Assembly: GCA_016288005.1 (NCBI GenBank)
Contig: JAEEXY010000014.1
Coordinates: forward strand, 1-52,943
Source: Lachnospiraceae bacterium
Lineage (GTDB): Bacteria; Bacillota; Clostridia; Lachnospirales; Lachnospiraceae
Length of the DNA: 52,943 nucleotides
Reading direction: 5' to 3'
Shown one piece after another: positions 1-7,750 of this stretch. The position numbers and the translations under genes were made by a program. Under the pieces are notes generated by a model. That model saw nothing but the letters and a program-made list of their open reading frames with translations. It was not told the DNA's origin and made no database searches. Position 1 is the stretch's first letter. Each line of letters starts with the position of its first letter.

Positions 1-87
1 GGCCCACTCTTCGAGCTGCCTGAGGTACGCGGGTTCGTCACCGTCGAGCGATTCCAACTACTTTGTTATATGTTCGTTTACGATCAT
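1..87 (-). CDS. Partial SAM-dependent O-methyltransferase, interrupted by in-frame TAG
   Basis: The gene starts at ATG 87-85, which overlaps the stop of the upstream MltG-like gene as ATGA, and runs off the window edge. The readable protein begins MIVNEHITK, then a TAG at codon 10 (positions 60-58), then continues in the same frame with LESLDGDEPAYLRQLEEWA. From memory of the family, Firmicutes O-methyltransferases that follow this operon often start like MIVxERxxxYINSLD, so the match resumes in the same frame after the stop, with TAG where Tyr is usual. It could be a nonsense mutation, a sequencing error, or a gene that starts at the TTG just after the TAG (position 57). The family call is tentative because only 29 codons are visible. 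Confidence 0.4.
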
Positions 88-533
88 GGCGTAGATTCCA
101 CATCCTCCACCGTCGTCTCGGCGTCAATGGACTGTCCGTAATCCGTGATGACCTTCAGGATATCGTCATAGGTCATCGAGGTGTTCAGCACAAAGGTTCC
201 GGGCATGATCTCGTAGTCCTTTAACTTGAGCTTCAGGTAGAAGGAATACTTGCTCGTTACAAGCTTCGCATCTTCGAGCTTGCTCGCGATGTTCATCGAG
301 CTCTCGCCTTTTAGTATCGTGACCTTTACGTCTCTTCCGGGCGCCGCTTCAACGGTCGTATTTCCGAAAAGCTGGTATGCGAAATCATAGCTGTAATTAG
401 CAGCCTTTTTGATGCCGTATACCACCACCGCGTAGAAAATAACCGCGATGCCTATCGTCAATATTCCGAGCGCGAAGTTCAGCAGTATGCGTACCGCTTT
501 GTTCGACCCTGACGAAGACTTTGATTTTGCCAT
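84..533 (-). CDS. Short MltG-like (YceG-type) membrane protein
   Basis: A 149-residue protein with a short basic N-terminus, one membrane segment at about residues 15-40, and an extracellular part. Residues about 70-130 resemble the LysM-like N-terminal part of the endolytic transglycosylase MltG (the VTILKGESSMNIASKLEDA stretch, then an LKVITDYG ending). Full MltG proteins are usually over 300 residues and carry the catalytic domain; this one stops before it, so transglycosylase activity is unlikely. Such short forms occur next to O-methyltransferase genes in Lachnospiraceae. The gene lies 28 nt after the RNase J gene and overlaps the next gene by 4 nt, so it is probably cotranscribed and translationally coupled. 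A role in envelope growth is inferred only. Confidence 0.65.
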   Translation of the reverse strand: MAKSKSSSGSNKAVRILLNFALGILTIGIAVIFYAVVVYGIKKAANYSYDFAYQLFGNTTVEAAPGRDVKVTILKGESSMNIASKLEDAKLVTSKYSFYLKLKLKDYEIMPGTFVLNTSMTYDDILKVITDYGQSIDAETTVEDVESTP

Positions 534-561
534 ATTTTTCCCAGCTTTCTGTATCTAACGT

Positions 562-2241
562 TTATACTTCCATGATCACGGGAAGGATCACGGGGCTTCT
601 GCGCATCCTCTTCCAGAGGTAATCGCTCAGCTCATCCTTAACCCTGTTCTTTATCCTGCTGTAATCCGTGATATTCCTGCAGTAGCAGTCGTCGAGCGTG
701 CTGTTCACGACATCGGTGAGCTCCTCGATGAGTTCCTCCGACTCTCTCATGTAAACGAAGCCTCTCGAAATGATATCGGGACCCGATACAACCTCGTGCG
801 TCTCCTGCTCGATCGCCATGACTACCATGATCAGGCCCGCCTCGGAAAGCATCTGTCTGTCACGCAGAACGACATTGCCTACGTCGCCGACACCCAGACC
901 GTCAACCATGAGTCCGCCCACCTGAACATGTCCGGTGATCGCAGCGCGCTCCTCGTTGAGTGTGAGCACATCGCCCGAATTCAGGATAAATGCGTTCTCC
1001 TTCGGAATACCCATTGCCATCGCAATCTCACGCTGCATCGAAAGATGTCTGTACTCGCCGTGTACGGGAATGGCGTATTTGGGCTTTGTGAGCGCATAGA
1101 TCAGCTTGATCTCTTCCTGGCTCGCGTGGCCCGAAACATGTGCGTCCGAATAAATGACCTTCGCTCCCTTCTGCGAGAGCTCGTTGATCACTTTCGTGAT
1201 ATTCTTTTCGTTGCCCGGGATGGCCGAAGAACTGAATATTACAACGTCTCCGGGTTTAAGCGTAACCTTCTTGTGAATGTTCGAGGCGATCCTCGAAAGC
1301 GCCGCCATGGCCTCTCCCTGGCTGCCCGTGGTTATGAGCACGAGCTTGTCGTCCGGGTAGTCCTTCATGGTCTCGATCGGAATGATCGTGGTGTCCTTTG
1401 CCTTTACATAGCCGAACTCAACCGCCGTCGATACGACATTGACCATGCTTCGGCCTTCGATAACGACCTTCCTTCCGAATTTCTCGGCGGAATTGATGAT
1501 CTGCTGTACGCGGTCGACATTCGACGAGAAGGTCGCCACGATGATCCTGTTCTGGGCGTTGTCCGCGAAGATCGTGTCAAAGGTCTTTCCAACCGTCTTC
1601 TCCGACATCGTAAATCCGGGTCTCATCGCGTTCGTCGAATCGCACATGAGCGCGAGCACGCCCTTCTTGCCGAACTCGGCGAATCTCGCAAGATCGATCG
1701 TCTCGCCGTATACCGGAGTGAAATCGACCTTAAAGTCGCCTGTGTGGATAACGGTTCCCGCGGGTGAATGGATGGCCAGCGCGCATGCGTCCGCGATGCT
1801 GTGGTTCGTCCTGATGAATTCCACCCTGAAGTCGCCGAGGTTGATGTTTTGGCCGTAAACAACGGTCTTCAGCTTCGCCTTCTTCGGAACCGGATGCTCT
1901 TTTAATTTGTTCTCGATAAGGGCAACGGTAAGCCTGGTCGCGTAAACGTTGACCGGGATCTCGTTCAGCACGTAAGGCAGGGCTCCGATATGGTCCTCAT
2001 GTCCGTGCGTGATGACAAAACCCTTAACTTTATCAATATTCTCCTTGAGGTACGAAACGTCCGGAACCACCAGATCGATGCCCAGCATCTCGTCCTCGGG
2101 AAATGCGATACCGCAGTCCACGACTATGATCGAGTCTTCATACTCGAACGCCGTGATGTTCATACCTATCTGTTCAAGTCCCCCAAGAGGTATGATCTTA
2201 AGGGATGACAAATTCTTTTCTGTTTCTTTTTTCTTACTCAT
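562..2241 (-). CDS. rnj: Ribonuclease J
   Basis: A 559-residue metallo-beta-lactamase/beta-CASP ribonuclease that acts in mRNA decay and RNA maturation as an endonuclease and 5'-3' exonuclease. The zinc-binding signature THGHEDHIG is at about residues 77-85, followed by further family motifs (HTGDFKVDF, CDSTNA) and the beta-CASP region with SSSAIPGNE and the late VHGEYRHL motif. The C-terminal domain is complete, ending near PVILPVIMEV. The length is typical of RNase J1/J2. Only one copy is in the window, so J1 or J2 cannot be decided. It lies between a DUF1292 gene and the MltG-like gene in the mtaB operon. Confidence 0.95.
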   Translation of the reverse strand: MSKKKETEKNLSSLKIIPLGGLEQIGMNITAFEYEDSIIVVDCGIAFPEDEMLGIDLVVPDVSYLKENIDKVKGFVITHGHEDHIGALPYVLNEIPVNVYATRLTVALIENKLKEHPVPKKAKLKTVVYGQNINLGDFRVEFIRTNHSIADACALAIHSPAGTVIHTGDFKVDFTPVYGETIDLARFAEFGKKGVLALMCDSTNAMRPGFTMSEKTVGKTFDTIFADNAQNRIIVATFSSNVDRVQQIINSAEKFGRKVVIEGRSMVNVVSTAVEFGYVKAKDTTIIPIETMKDYPDDKLVLITTGSQGEAMAALSRIASNIHKKVTLKPGDVVIFSSSAIPGNEKNITKVINELSQKGAKVIYSDAHVSGHASQEEIKLIYALTKPKYAIPVHGEYRHLSMQREIAMAMGIPKENAFILNSGDVLTLNEERAAITGHVQVGGLMVDGLGVGDVGNVVLRDRQMLSEAGLIMVVMAIEQETHEVVSGPDIISRGFVYMRESEELIEELTDVVNSTLDDCYCRNITDYSRIKNRVKDELSDYLWKRMRRSPVILPVIMEV

Positions 2242-2282
2242 ATTCTCCTAAATAATAATTCGCCGGATGCGGCTTACTTCCT

Positions 2283-2558
2283 TTATTCGTCCTCTTCGGG
2301 GACCAGATCCACTTCCCCGTCCAGAAGTTCTTCAAGAAGCCCCGCTACGGCTTCGATCTCTTTTTCATCTTCTACAAATTCGTATGTAAGGTCTTTGTCG
2401 GAATTCTTTGCAACCTGCTTCATGATGTAGGCCATGGCCTCATCGTCATCCTCGCTCTCGGTCACCAGCAGGTAATTGGTGCCGTTCAGCTTTGCTTCTT
2501 CAATAACGAAGAACTCGACCTTCTCTCCGTTCTCTCCGGTAAAAAGTATCTTCTCCAT
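2283..2558 (-). CDS. DUF1292 family protein
   Basis: A small acidic protein of 91 residues, soluble and of unknown function, beginning MEKILFTGENGEKVEF. The sequence pattern (a strand ending FFVIEEAKLNGTNYLLV followed by an ESEDDDEAMAYIMK stretch and an acidic tail) matches DUF1292, widely found beside ruvX and ireB in Firmicutes. An upstream GTG at 2591 would add 11 residues and overlap the ruvX stop. I prefer ATG 2558 because GGAAGGAG lies 11 nt before it and because family members start with this MEK-like N-terminus. Confidence 0.8.
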   Translation of the reverse strand: MEKILFTGENGEKVEFFVIEEAKLNGTNYLLVTESEDDDEAMAYIMKQVAKNSDKDLTYEFVEDEKEIEAVAGLLEELLDGEVDLVPEEDE

Positions 2559-2587
2559 CTGTGTCAGTGCTCCTTCCAATGTGCAGG

Positions 2588-3025
2588 TCACGCCTGTTCA
2601 CGCAGTCCGGGGTTTGCGTCAAGGTAATTCTGAAGTATCAGGGACGCCGCGAGCTTATCGACCACCTGTGCCTTCTCGGTGTAGTCAAGACCTGCCTCGT
2701 CAAGTACTCTGTGCGCCTCCACCGTGGTCAGGCGCTCGTCCCACATGAGAGTCTCGAGTCCGGTACGTCTCTTTACGTCCTCGGCAAAGGCTCTGCAGGC
2801 AGCCGCACGCTCACCCTCGCTGCCGTCGAGACGCTTCGGAAGCCCGACGACTATCCTCTGTGCGCCGTACTCCTGGCATATCTCCTCTATGCGCGCAAAA
2901 GTCTGGCGAAGCTTATTCTCATGCTTTCGCCGTATGGTCTCCAAAGGCTGCGCGGTAATGAGCAGCTCGTCGCTTACGGCCACGCCGCACGTCATGGCTC
3001 CGAAATCAAGTCCGATAATACGCAT
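2588..3025 (-). CDS. ruvX: RuvX/YqgF family putative Holliday junction resolvase
   Basis: A 145-residue RNase H-fold protein. In bacteria this family is linked to 16S rRNA 5'-end processing and to pre-16S nuclease or Holliday junction resolvase activity. The N-terminal acidic motif is LDFGAMTCGVAVSD, where many members have DYGxxRxGVA; the Asp is kept. The strand motif RIVVGLPKRLDGSEG, the DERLTT motif and the C-terminal DKLAASLILQNYLD motif are all present, so the active site looks complete. It sits 14 nt after the ireB-like gene, in the typical Firmicutes order ireB-ruvX-DUF1292. Confidence 0.9.
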   Translation of the reverse strand: MRIIGLDFGAMTCGVAVSDELLITAQPLETIRRKHENKLRQTFARIEEICQEYGAQRIVVGLPKRLDGSEGERAAACRAFAEDVKRRTGLETLMWDERLTTVEAHRVLDEAGLDYTEKAQVVDKLAASLILQNYLDANPGLREQA

Positions 3026-3039
3026 GCAATTTCCTCTGA

Positions 3040-3312
3040 TCAGTTATTCTGTACGTCGAAATGTGTACGAATGTACTCACGGAGCAGCTCTTCGATGATC
3101 TCATCGCGCTCAACGCGCATGATCTGGCTGCGGGCTCCGTTATGATTCGTGATATAGGTGGGATCTCCCGACATGATGTATCCCACGATCTGGCTTACGG
3201 GATTATATCCCTTCTCGGTCAATGCGACATAGACGCTGTCGATCGTGTCCTTAACGATCAGGTTCGCGTCGTTCTGGATCTTAAAATATTGTGTGTTTGA
3301 ATTTCCCTGCAT
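3040..3312 (-). CDS. ireB: IreB family regulatory phosphoprotein (UPF0297)
   Basis: A 90-residue protein of the UPF0297/IreB family, substrates of the PASTA-domain Ser/Thr kinase IreK in enterococci that influence cephalosporin resistance. The conserved core is intact: a short Thr-bearing N-terminal tail (MQGNSNTQYFK), then KDTIDSVYVALTEKGYNPV, QIVGYIMSGDPTYITNH and IMRVERDEIIEELLREYI. The kinase is not in this window, so phosphorylation is inferred from the family. The position before ruvX is the usual one. Confidence 0.92.
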   Translation of the reverse strand: MQGNSNTQYFKIQNDANLIVKDTIDSVYVALTEKGYNPVSQIVGYIMSGDPTYITNHNGARSQIMRVERDEIIEELLREYIRTHFDVQNN

Positions 3313-3370
3313 TATATATACCTTCTTTCCGGCCGCTTTCCGGCCAAAAACCTTATCAACTCATTATATC

Positions 3371-4816
3371 TCACAAAATACTTTTTTTCAATCCCAAAAG
3401 ATATTCTCCGTTTAAGAAGCCTTTTGTCCGTATATCGACGAACCTGTTTGTCATATCCTCGTCGAACTCATCGCAGGCAACTGCGGCACTCACATATCTC
3501 GCGGTAAGGCCCGTGTAATAGTCTTTTCCGTCGATATTCTGAACGCTCTCGACCAGGATCGTCTCATCGGCATCTGCAAAAAGCTCCATGAAATCATGAT
3601 GATTCTTTTTGTCGATGATGCCGAGCTTTTCACTGCGCTCATGCTTTACGGCCTCTGTCAGCTGGCCGTCCATTTTGTCGGCTGCCGTGCCGCGTCTGCG
3701 GGAATACTTGAATATATGCATCTTTGCGAAGTTTACCTTCTCAAGGAATGCTTTCGATATCTCAAACTCTTCTTCGCTCTCCTGCGGGAATCCGACGATC
3801 ACATCGGTATTCAGTGAAGGTCTGTCAAAAACTTCGCGCAGCAGCTCAACTCCCGACATAAACTCCGCGGTATCATAATGCCTGTTCATGCGCCTGAGCA
3901 CCGAATCGCATCCGCTCTGCAGCGACAGATGGAAATACGGGCAGAACTTCGGCTCGGCTGCGAGCGCTTCGGCAAACTCACGTGTAATGATGCGGGGTTC
4001 GAGCGATCCGAGACGGATCCTTTCGATCCCGTCGATCTTTGCGGTCTCGTGGATCAGTTCGAGCAGCGGCCCATGCCTGAACTCCCCCGCTTTCTCGTAA
4101 GAGGCGCAGCCGTATGACGATACATGGATACCGGTAATGACAACCTCTTTGAAGCCCTTTGCGGCGAGTCCCCTGATCTCTTCGAGCACATCCTCCTTCG
4201 ATCTCGAACGCACCCTGCCGCGCGCATAAGGGATGATGCAGTAGGTGCAGAACTGGTCGCATCCGTCCTCGACTTTAACAAAGGCCCTCACCCTCTCATC
4301 GCAGGAATCGATCCTCATGTCCTCGTAGCAGTGTTCATCCTTCATGGAGGAAACATTCACGGACGATGATGAAGACACGGGGACGGTTCTCATGTCCTGT
4401 TGTCCCATATCCTGTCCCATGTTTATGATGCGTGCGGCGACCATATCTATCAACTCGCTCTTATGCGAATTGCCCGTGACGATATCCGCGCAGCCCGAAT
4501 CTATCAGCTCCTGCGCCCCTATCTGCGCGTAGCACCCAGTGGCGGCGACTATCGCATGTGGGTTGTTTTGTCTCGCGCGTCTCAGCATCTGACGGGATTT
4601 GCGGTCCGCGATATTAGTGACCGAGCATGTGTTGATCACGAAGATATCCGCTCCTCCGTTCATGCCCTTGCAGGCATCGTCGAAATCCACGATCACGGCA
4701 CCCGCTTCCTCGAACTGTCTGCGGATCGAATCTGTCTCATATGAATTTACCTTGCAGCCCAAAGACAGCAAAGCCACTTTTTTACCCGAAAAAACGGGGT
4801 TGTCAGAATAATTCAC
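3371..4816 (-). CDS. mtaB: tRNA (t6A37)-C2 methylthiotransferase MtaB
   Basis: A 481-residue radical SAM methylthiotransferase that turns t6A37 of tRNA into ms2t6A. The N-terminal domain has the three auxiliary-cluster cysteines (SLGCKVNSYETD, CSVTNIAD, ATGCYAQ). The radical SAM motif CDQFCTYC lies at about residues 186-193, followed by ARGRVRSR, and the C-terminal TRAM part includes ILVESVQNIDG. Translation starts at GTG 4816 with AAAGGA 6-7 nt upstream. Residues about 131-160 form a low-complexity insert (MGQDMGQQDMRTVPVSSSSS) before the radical SAM domain; its DNA contains a GGGGACGGTTCT repeat core found elsewhere in the window. It is the first gene of the operon that runs to RNase J. Confidence 0.92.
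   Translation of the reverse strand: MNYSDNPVFSGKKVALLSLGCKVNSYETDSIRRQFEEAGAVIVDFDDACKGMNGGADIFVINTCSVTNIADRKSRQMLRRARQNNPHAIVAATGCYAQIGAQELIDSGCADIVTGNSHKSELIDMVAARIINMGQDMGQQDMRTVPVSSSSSVNVSSMKDEHCYEDMRIDSCDERVRAFVKVEDGCDQFCTYCIIPYARGRVRSRSKEDVLEEIRGLAAKGFKEVVITGIHVSSYGCASYEKAGEFRHGPLLELIHETAKIDGIERIRLGSLEPRIITREFAEALAAEPKFCPYFHLSLQSGCDSVLRRMNRHYDTAEFMSGVELLREVFDRPSLNTDVIVGFPQESEEEFEISKAFLEKVNFAKMHIFKYSRRRGTAADKMDGQLTEAVKHERSEKLGIIDKKNHHDFMELFADADETILVESVQNIDGKDYYTGLTARYVSAAVACDEFDEDMTNRFVDIRTKGFLNGEYLLGLKKSIL
4374..4425. repeat. GGGGACGGTTCT repeat core inside mtaB
   Basis: The plus strand reads ACACGGGGACGGTTCT at 4375-4390, followed by tandem-like CATGTCCTG / CATATCCTG / CCCATG words. 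The same GGGACGGTTC core occurs in intergenic hairpins near 23.75 and 31.95 kb. Here it encodes the RTVPV insert of MtaB in a poorly conserved loop. That it is a repeat-derived insertion is inference from the shared core and the odd protein sequence. Confidence 0.4.
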
Positions 4817-4834
4817 AATTTATCCTTTCCAATA

Positions 4835-4851
4835 TTGTGCAGGTTGCACAA
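4835..4851. promoter_or_regulatory. Palindrome upstream of mtaB
   Basis: TTGTGC-AGGTT-GCACAA is a perfect 6-5-6 inverted repeat about 20 nt before the mtaB GTG start. It could be an operator or a short 5'-UTR hairpin. I could not place a convincing mtaB promoter beside it. Confidence 0.3.
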
Positions 4852-4935
4852 AACGCATTCTCAAAAACATCGTTTTGAATCAATTATTTTTTCTAAAAGG
4901 AAATCTGCTATTTCAAAGTTTATGAAGTCTGCATA

Positions 4936-4963
4936 TTGACTATTTCTTCACTAAATGTATAAT
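4936..4963 (+). promoter_or_regulatory. Sigma-A-type promoter of the HPr-like gene
   Basis: TTGACT (4936-4941) and TATAAT (4958-4963) are separated by 16 nt. The expected transcript start is near 4970, about 35 nt before the ATG at 5006. This is the only plus-strand transcription unit that I can support in the window. Confidence 0.8.
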
Positions 4964-5005
4964 AGTATCGTAATCACTAAACACAGACAGAAAAGGAGAA
5001 GGCAT

Positions 5006-5239
5006 ATGAAGACAGTTAAAGTAAGCTTAAATTCAATTGATGCAGTTAAGTCATTCGTTAATGTTGTTACAAAGTATGATTCGGATTTCGATCTTGTTTC
5101 AGGAAGATATGTTATAGACGCTAAGTCGATCATGGGTATCTTCTCACTCGATCTGTCCAAGCCGATCGACCTCAACATTCACGCCGAGAGCAATGCCGAC
5201 GGCATTCTCGAAGAGCTTAAGCCCTACATCATCGGCTGA
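5006..5239 (+). CDS. HPr-like protein lacking the active-site histidine loop
   Basis: A 77-residue protein with the HPr fold. ATG 5006 follows AGGAGAAGG and is chosen over in-frame upstream codons, which lie at the -10 element. The regulatory-site motif DAKSIMGIFSLDLSKP matches the Ser46 region of HPr, where HPr kinase phosphorylates. The catalytic loop GLHARPA that normally carries His15 is missing: the N-terminal strand runs from VSLNSIDAV directly into helix 1, about four residues short. It therefore cannot relay phosphate from enzyme I in the usual way. By analogy with Bacillus Crh, which also lacks His15, it may act only in carbon catabolite regulation; that is inference. It is monocistronic with its own promoter and terminator. 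Confidence 0.85.
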   Translation: MKTVKVSLNSIDAVKSFVNVVTKYDSDFDLVSGRYVIDAKSIMGIFSLDLSKPIDLNIHAESNADGILEELKPYIIG

Positions 5240-5260
5240 TCACCGAATTACGATTAATCA

Positions 5261-5291
5261 AGCGGACATCCACGGATGTCCGCTTTTTTTA
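5261..5291 (+). terminator. Intrinsic terminator after the HPr-like gene
   Basis: An 11-bp perfect stem, AGCGGACATCC / GGATGTCCGCT, with a 2-nt centre is followed by a run of seven T on the plus strand. The same hairpin lies just past the convergent thiI stop, so it may also help end that transcript, although the minus-strand T tract is weak. Confidence 0.85.
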
Positions 5292-5295
5292 TACC

Positions 5296-6477
5296 TTATC
5301 CGATATTTATGATCTCCACGGTCTTTATCGCTTCTTCGACCAGCGCCTCTATCGTACCCTCCAGTTTCCTTTCCGAACGCTCGATAACACTTATCATCGG
5401 CTTGGTCACGGGATGCTTCGCGACGAATATCGTGCAGCAGTCCTCATAAGGTTCGATCGAAGTCTCATAGGTATTGATCTTTAATGCGATGTCCACGATA
5501 TCCTGCTTGTCAAATGCGATCAGCGGCCTGTAAACGGGAAGGCTGCATACCGCGTTCGTAGCGGCCAGGCTCTGCATGGTCTGGCTGGCGACCTGTCCGA
5601 TGCTCTCGCCGGTAACCAGTCCGAGCGACTTGCATTCGCCTGCGAAATGCTCTGCGATCCTCATCATATAGCGTCTCATGATTATAGTGAGCTCGTCTCT
5701 CGGGCACTTGTCTATGATAGCCAGCTGCACATCGGTGAAATTGACCACATGCAGCCTGATAGGACCTGTGTATACACTGATAAGCTTAGCAAGGTCAACG
5801 ACCTTCTGCTTAGCCTGCTCGCTCGTGTAAGGCGGCGCATGGAAATATGTCGCGTCTATTGCCACTCCGCGTTTTGCGATCATGTAGCCTGCCACGGGGC
5901 TGTCGATACCGCCCGAAAGCAGAAGCATCGCGCGTCCGTTCGCGCCTACGGGCATGCCGCCGGGTCCGGGTATGGTCTGCGTGAATACGTACGCGTTGGT
6001 GCGGATCTCAACCTGAACCTTTACGTCGGGCTCATGCACGTTAACAGTAAGCTCCGGGAAGCGCTCGAGCAGGTACCCGCCCATGTTCGCGCATATCTCG
6101 GGAGACTGGATCGGGTATTTTTTGTCCGCGCGTCTGGCCTCTACCTTAAACGAGAAATTCCTCTCGGGGTAAACTGCCTCGATAAAATCCCCGACCTTCT
6201 GTGTAAGATTATCCCATGAAGCGTCCTCAATAACGGCAGCGGGGCAGATCGCCCATACTCCGAATATCGTCTTAATCGCGGCTATGGCCTCGTCAAAATC
6301 ATACTCTTCGGGACAGGAGACGAATATCCTGCCCTGCTCTCTGACGCATGTAAACCCGTCGGCCACGGCCTTCAGCTTCTCTCTTACCTTGTCGCAGAGC
6401 GCGTCCTCGAACACATATCTGTTCTGTCCCTTTATGCCTATCTCTGCGTATTTGATGAGCAATGCCCTGTATATCAT
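5296..6477 (-). CDS. thiI: tRNA 4-thiouridine synthetase ThiI
   Basis: A 393-residue protein that adenylates and thiolates U8 of tRNA and can also supply sulfur for thiamine. It has an N-terminal ferredoxin-like/THUMP region (about residues 1-165) and an ATP-pyrophosphatase domain with the PP-loop SGGIDSPVAG at about residue 188. It ends after the ATPase domain, without the rhodanese domain found in E. coli ThiI. That is normal for Firmicutes, where a dedicated cysteine desulfurase passes sulfur directly. Such a desulfurase is encoded 17 nt upstream and is surely its partner. Confidence 0.95.
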   Translation of the reverse strand: MIYRALLIKYAEIGIKGQNRYVFEDALCDKVREKLKAVADGFTCVREQGRIFVSCPEEYDFDEAIAAIKTIFGVWAICPAAVIEDASWDNLTQKVGDFIEAVYPERNFSFKVEARRADKKYPIQSPEICANMGGYLLERFPELTVNVHEPDVKVQVEIRTNAYVFTQTIPGPGGMPVGANGRAMLLLSGGIDSPVAGYMIAKRGVAIDATYFHAPPYTSEQAKQKVVDLAKLISVYTGPIRLHVVNFTDVQLAIIDKCPRDELTIIMRRYMMRIAEHFAGECKSLGLVTGESIGQVASQTMQSLAATNAVCSLPVYRPLIAFDKQDIVDIALKINTYETSIEPYEDCCTIFVAKHPVTKPMISVIERSERKLEGTIEALVEEAIKTVEIINIG

Positions 6478-6494
6478 AAAAACCTCCGTTATGC

Positions 6495-7688
6495 TTATCT
6501 GCGCTGGAACCTGTTGTACTTCGGCACGAGCTCCTTCAGGCTCTCTATCGCGTGATCGATCTCAGCCCCGGTCGTATTGACCGAAAAACTGAATCTGAGC
6601 GTGGAATCGAGCAGTTTCTTATCCACTCCGATCGCCTTTAACGTACCGCTGATCCCGGGATGATTCGACGAGCAGGCCGAACCCGAGCTCACATATACAT
6701 GTTTTTCCTCGAGCGCGTGCAGCAGCACCTCCGCCTTGATCCCGTCAAAACTCACGCTCACGATATGCGGCGCCGTTTTGGCAACCGCTTCGGGGGTGAT
6801 GTCTTCGAGCGCGTTCAAATGCGCGCCCTCAACCTCTCCGATGCGCGAAACAAAATGCTCCTTCAGCGCGTAAAGATGCTCAACCTTTGCGTCGTGATCC
6901 GCATATATCTCCCTGACCGCCTCGCCGAGTCCGACGATCGCGGGAACATTCTCGGTACCCGAGCGTCTGTCCTTCTGCTGTCCGCCTCCGAATATCAGAG
7001 GTCTGACCCTGACTCCGTCGGCAATATAGAGAAATCCGCTGCCCTTCGGTCCGTGTATCTTGTGTCCGCTCACACTTAGCAGGTCTATTCCTTCTTTCTT
7101 TGGGAATATCCTGTATTTTCCGTACGCCTGGATAGCGTCGGCATGGAAAATGATGTCTTTTTTCTTTTCCTTTATCGCCTTTGAGAGCGCCGCGATATCC
7201 TGTACCGCGCCGACTTCGTTATTAACGTACATTACCGAGACAAGTATCGTCTGATCCGTGATCATTCCGAGCAGCTCATCGGTTTTTATATGTCCCATCG
7301 CGTCTACCGGCGCAAAATCGATCTTAAACCCGAAGTCCTCGAGGCTGAGCAGCGGATTGTATACCGAAGCGTGCTCAAAGCCCGACGCTATGATGTGGTT
7401 TCCCCTGCGCTTATACGCGAGTGCCGCGCCGATCAGCGCCATATTGTTCGATTCCGTGCCTCCGGAAGTAAATACTATCTCCTTCGGCTGTACCTTAAGA
7501 GAAGCGGCTATGATCTCAGTCGCTTCTTTTATCTTTTGCTGTGCCTCAAATCCCTTGGTGTGCTTCGAGGAAGGATTGCCGAACTCCTCGAGCATCATCT
7601 CTTCCACAACACGCGCGACCCCGTCGGAGGTCCTGGTCGTGGCGGCGTTATCGAGGTACGCCTCAATTACCGTATCTGTATTTCCCAT
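6495..7688 (-). CDS. Cysteine desulfurase (NifS/IscS-like, ThiI partner)
   Basis: A 397-residue class V aminotransferase-fold, PLP-dependent enzyme that takes sulfur from cysteine. The start AYLDNAATTR, the cofactor-contact motif TSGGTESNNMAL, the PLP lysine in SGHKIHGPKG (about residue 210) and the catalytic cysteine loop SSGSACSS (about residue 340) are all present. Its place directly before thiI matches the B. subtilis nifZ-thiI pair, so its main job is probably tRNA s4U formation rather than general Fe-S assembly. No scaffold gene (sufU or iscU) is adjacent. Confidence 0.93.
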   Translation of the reverse strand: MGNTDTVIEAYLDNAATTRTSDGVARVVEEMMLEEFGNPSSKHTKGFEAQQKIKEATEIIAASLKVQPKEIVFTSGGTESNNMALIGAALAYKRRGNHIIASGFEHASVYNPLLSLEDFGFKIDFAPVDAMGHIKTDELLGMITDQTILVSVMYVNNEVGAVQDIAALSKAIKEKKKDIIFHADAIQAYGKYRIFPKKEGIDLLSVSGHKIHGPKGSGFLYIADGVRVRPLIFGGGQQKDRRSGTENVPAIVGLGEAVREIYADHDAKVEHLYALKEHFVSRIGEVEGAHLNALEDITPEAVAKTAPHIVSVSFDGIKAEVLLHALEEKHVYVSSGSACSSNHPGISGTLKAIGVDKKLLDSTLRFSFSVNTTGAEIDHAIESLKELVPKYNRFQRR

Positions 7689-7750
7689 GTCTGTTCATTC
7701 CGTTATCTGTCTGTATTATCCCGGGCCTGTTTCTGACACTGCGGCGCCGC

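Noticed and set aside
58-60. TAG as a recoded codon (pyrrolysine or stop reassignment)
   Set aside because: hrcA uses TAG as its stop, and no pyrrolysine genes or suppressor tRNA are visible. A mutation, error or downstream TTG start is simpler.
2559-2591. GTG 2591 as start of the DUF1292 gene
   Set aside because: It would add 11 residues not usual for the family; ATG 2558 has a GGAAGGAG site before it.
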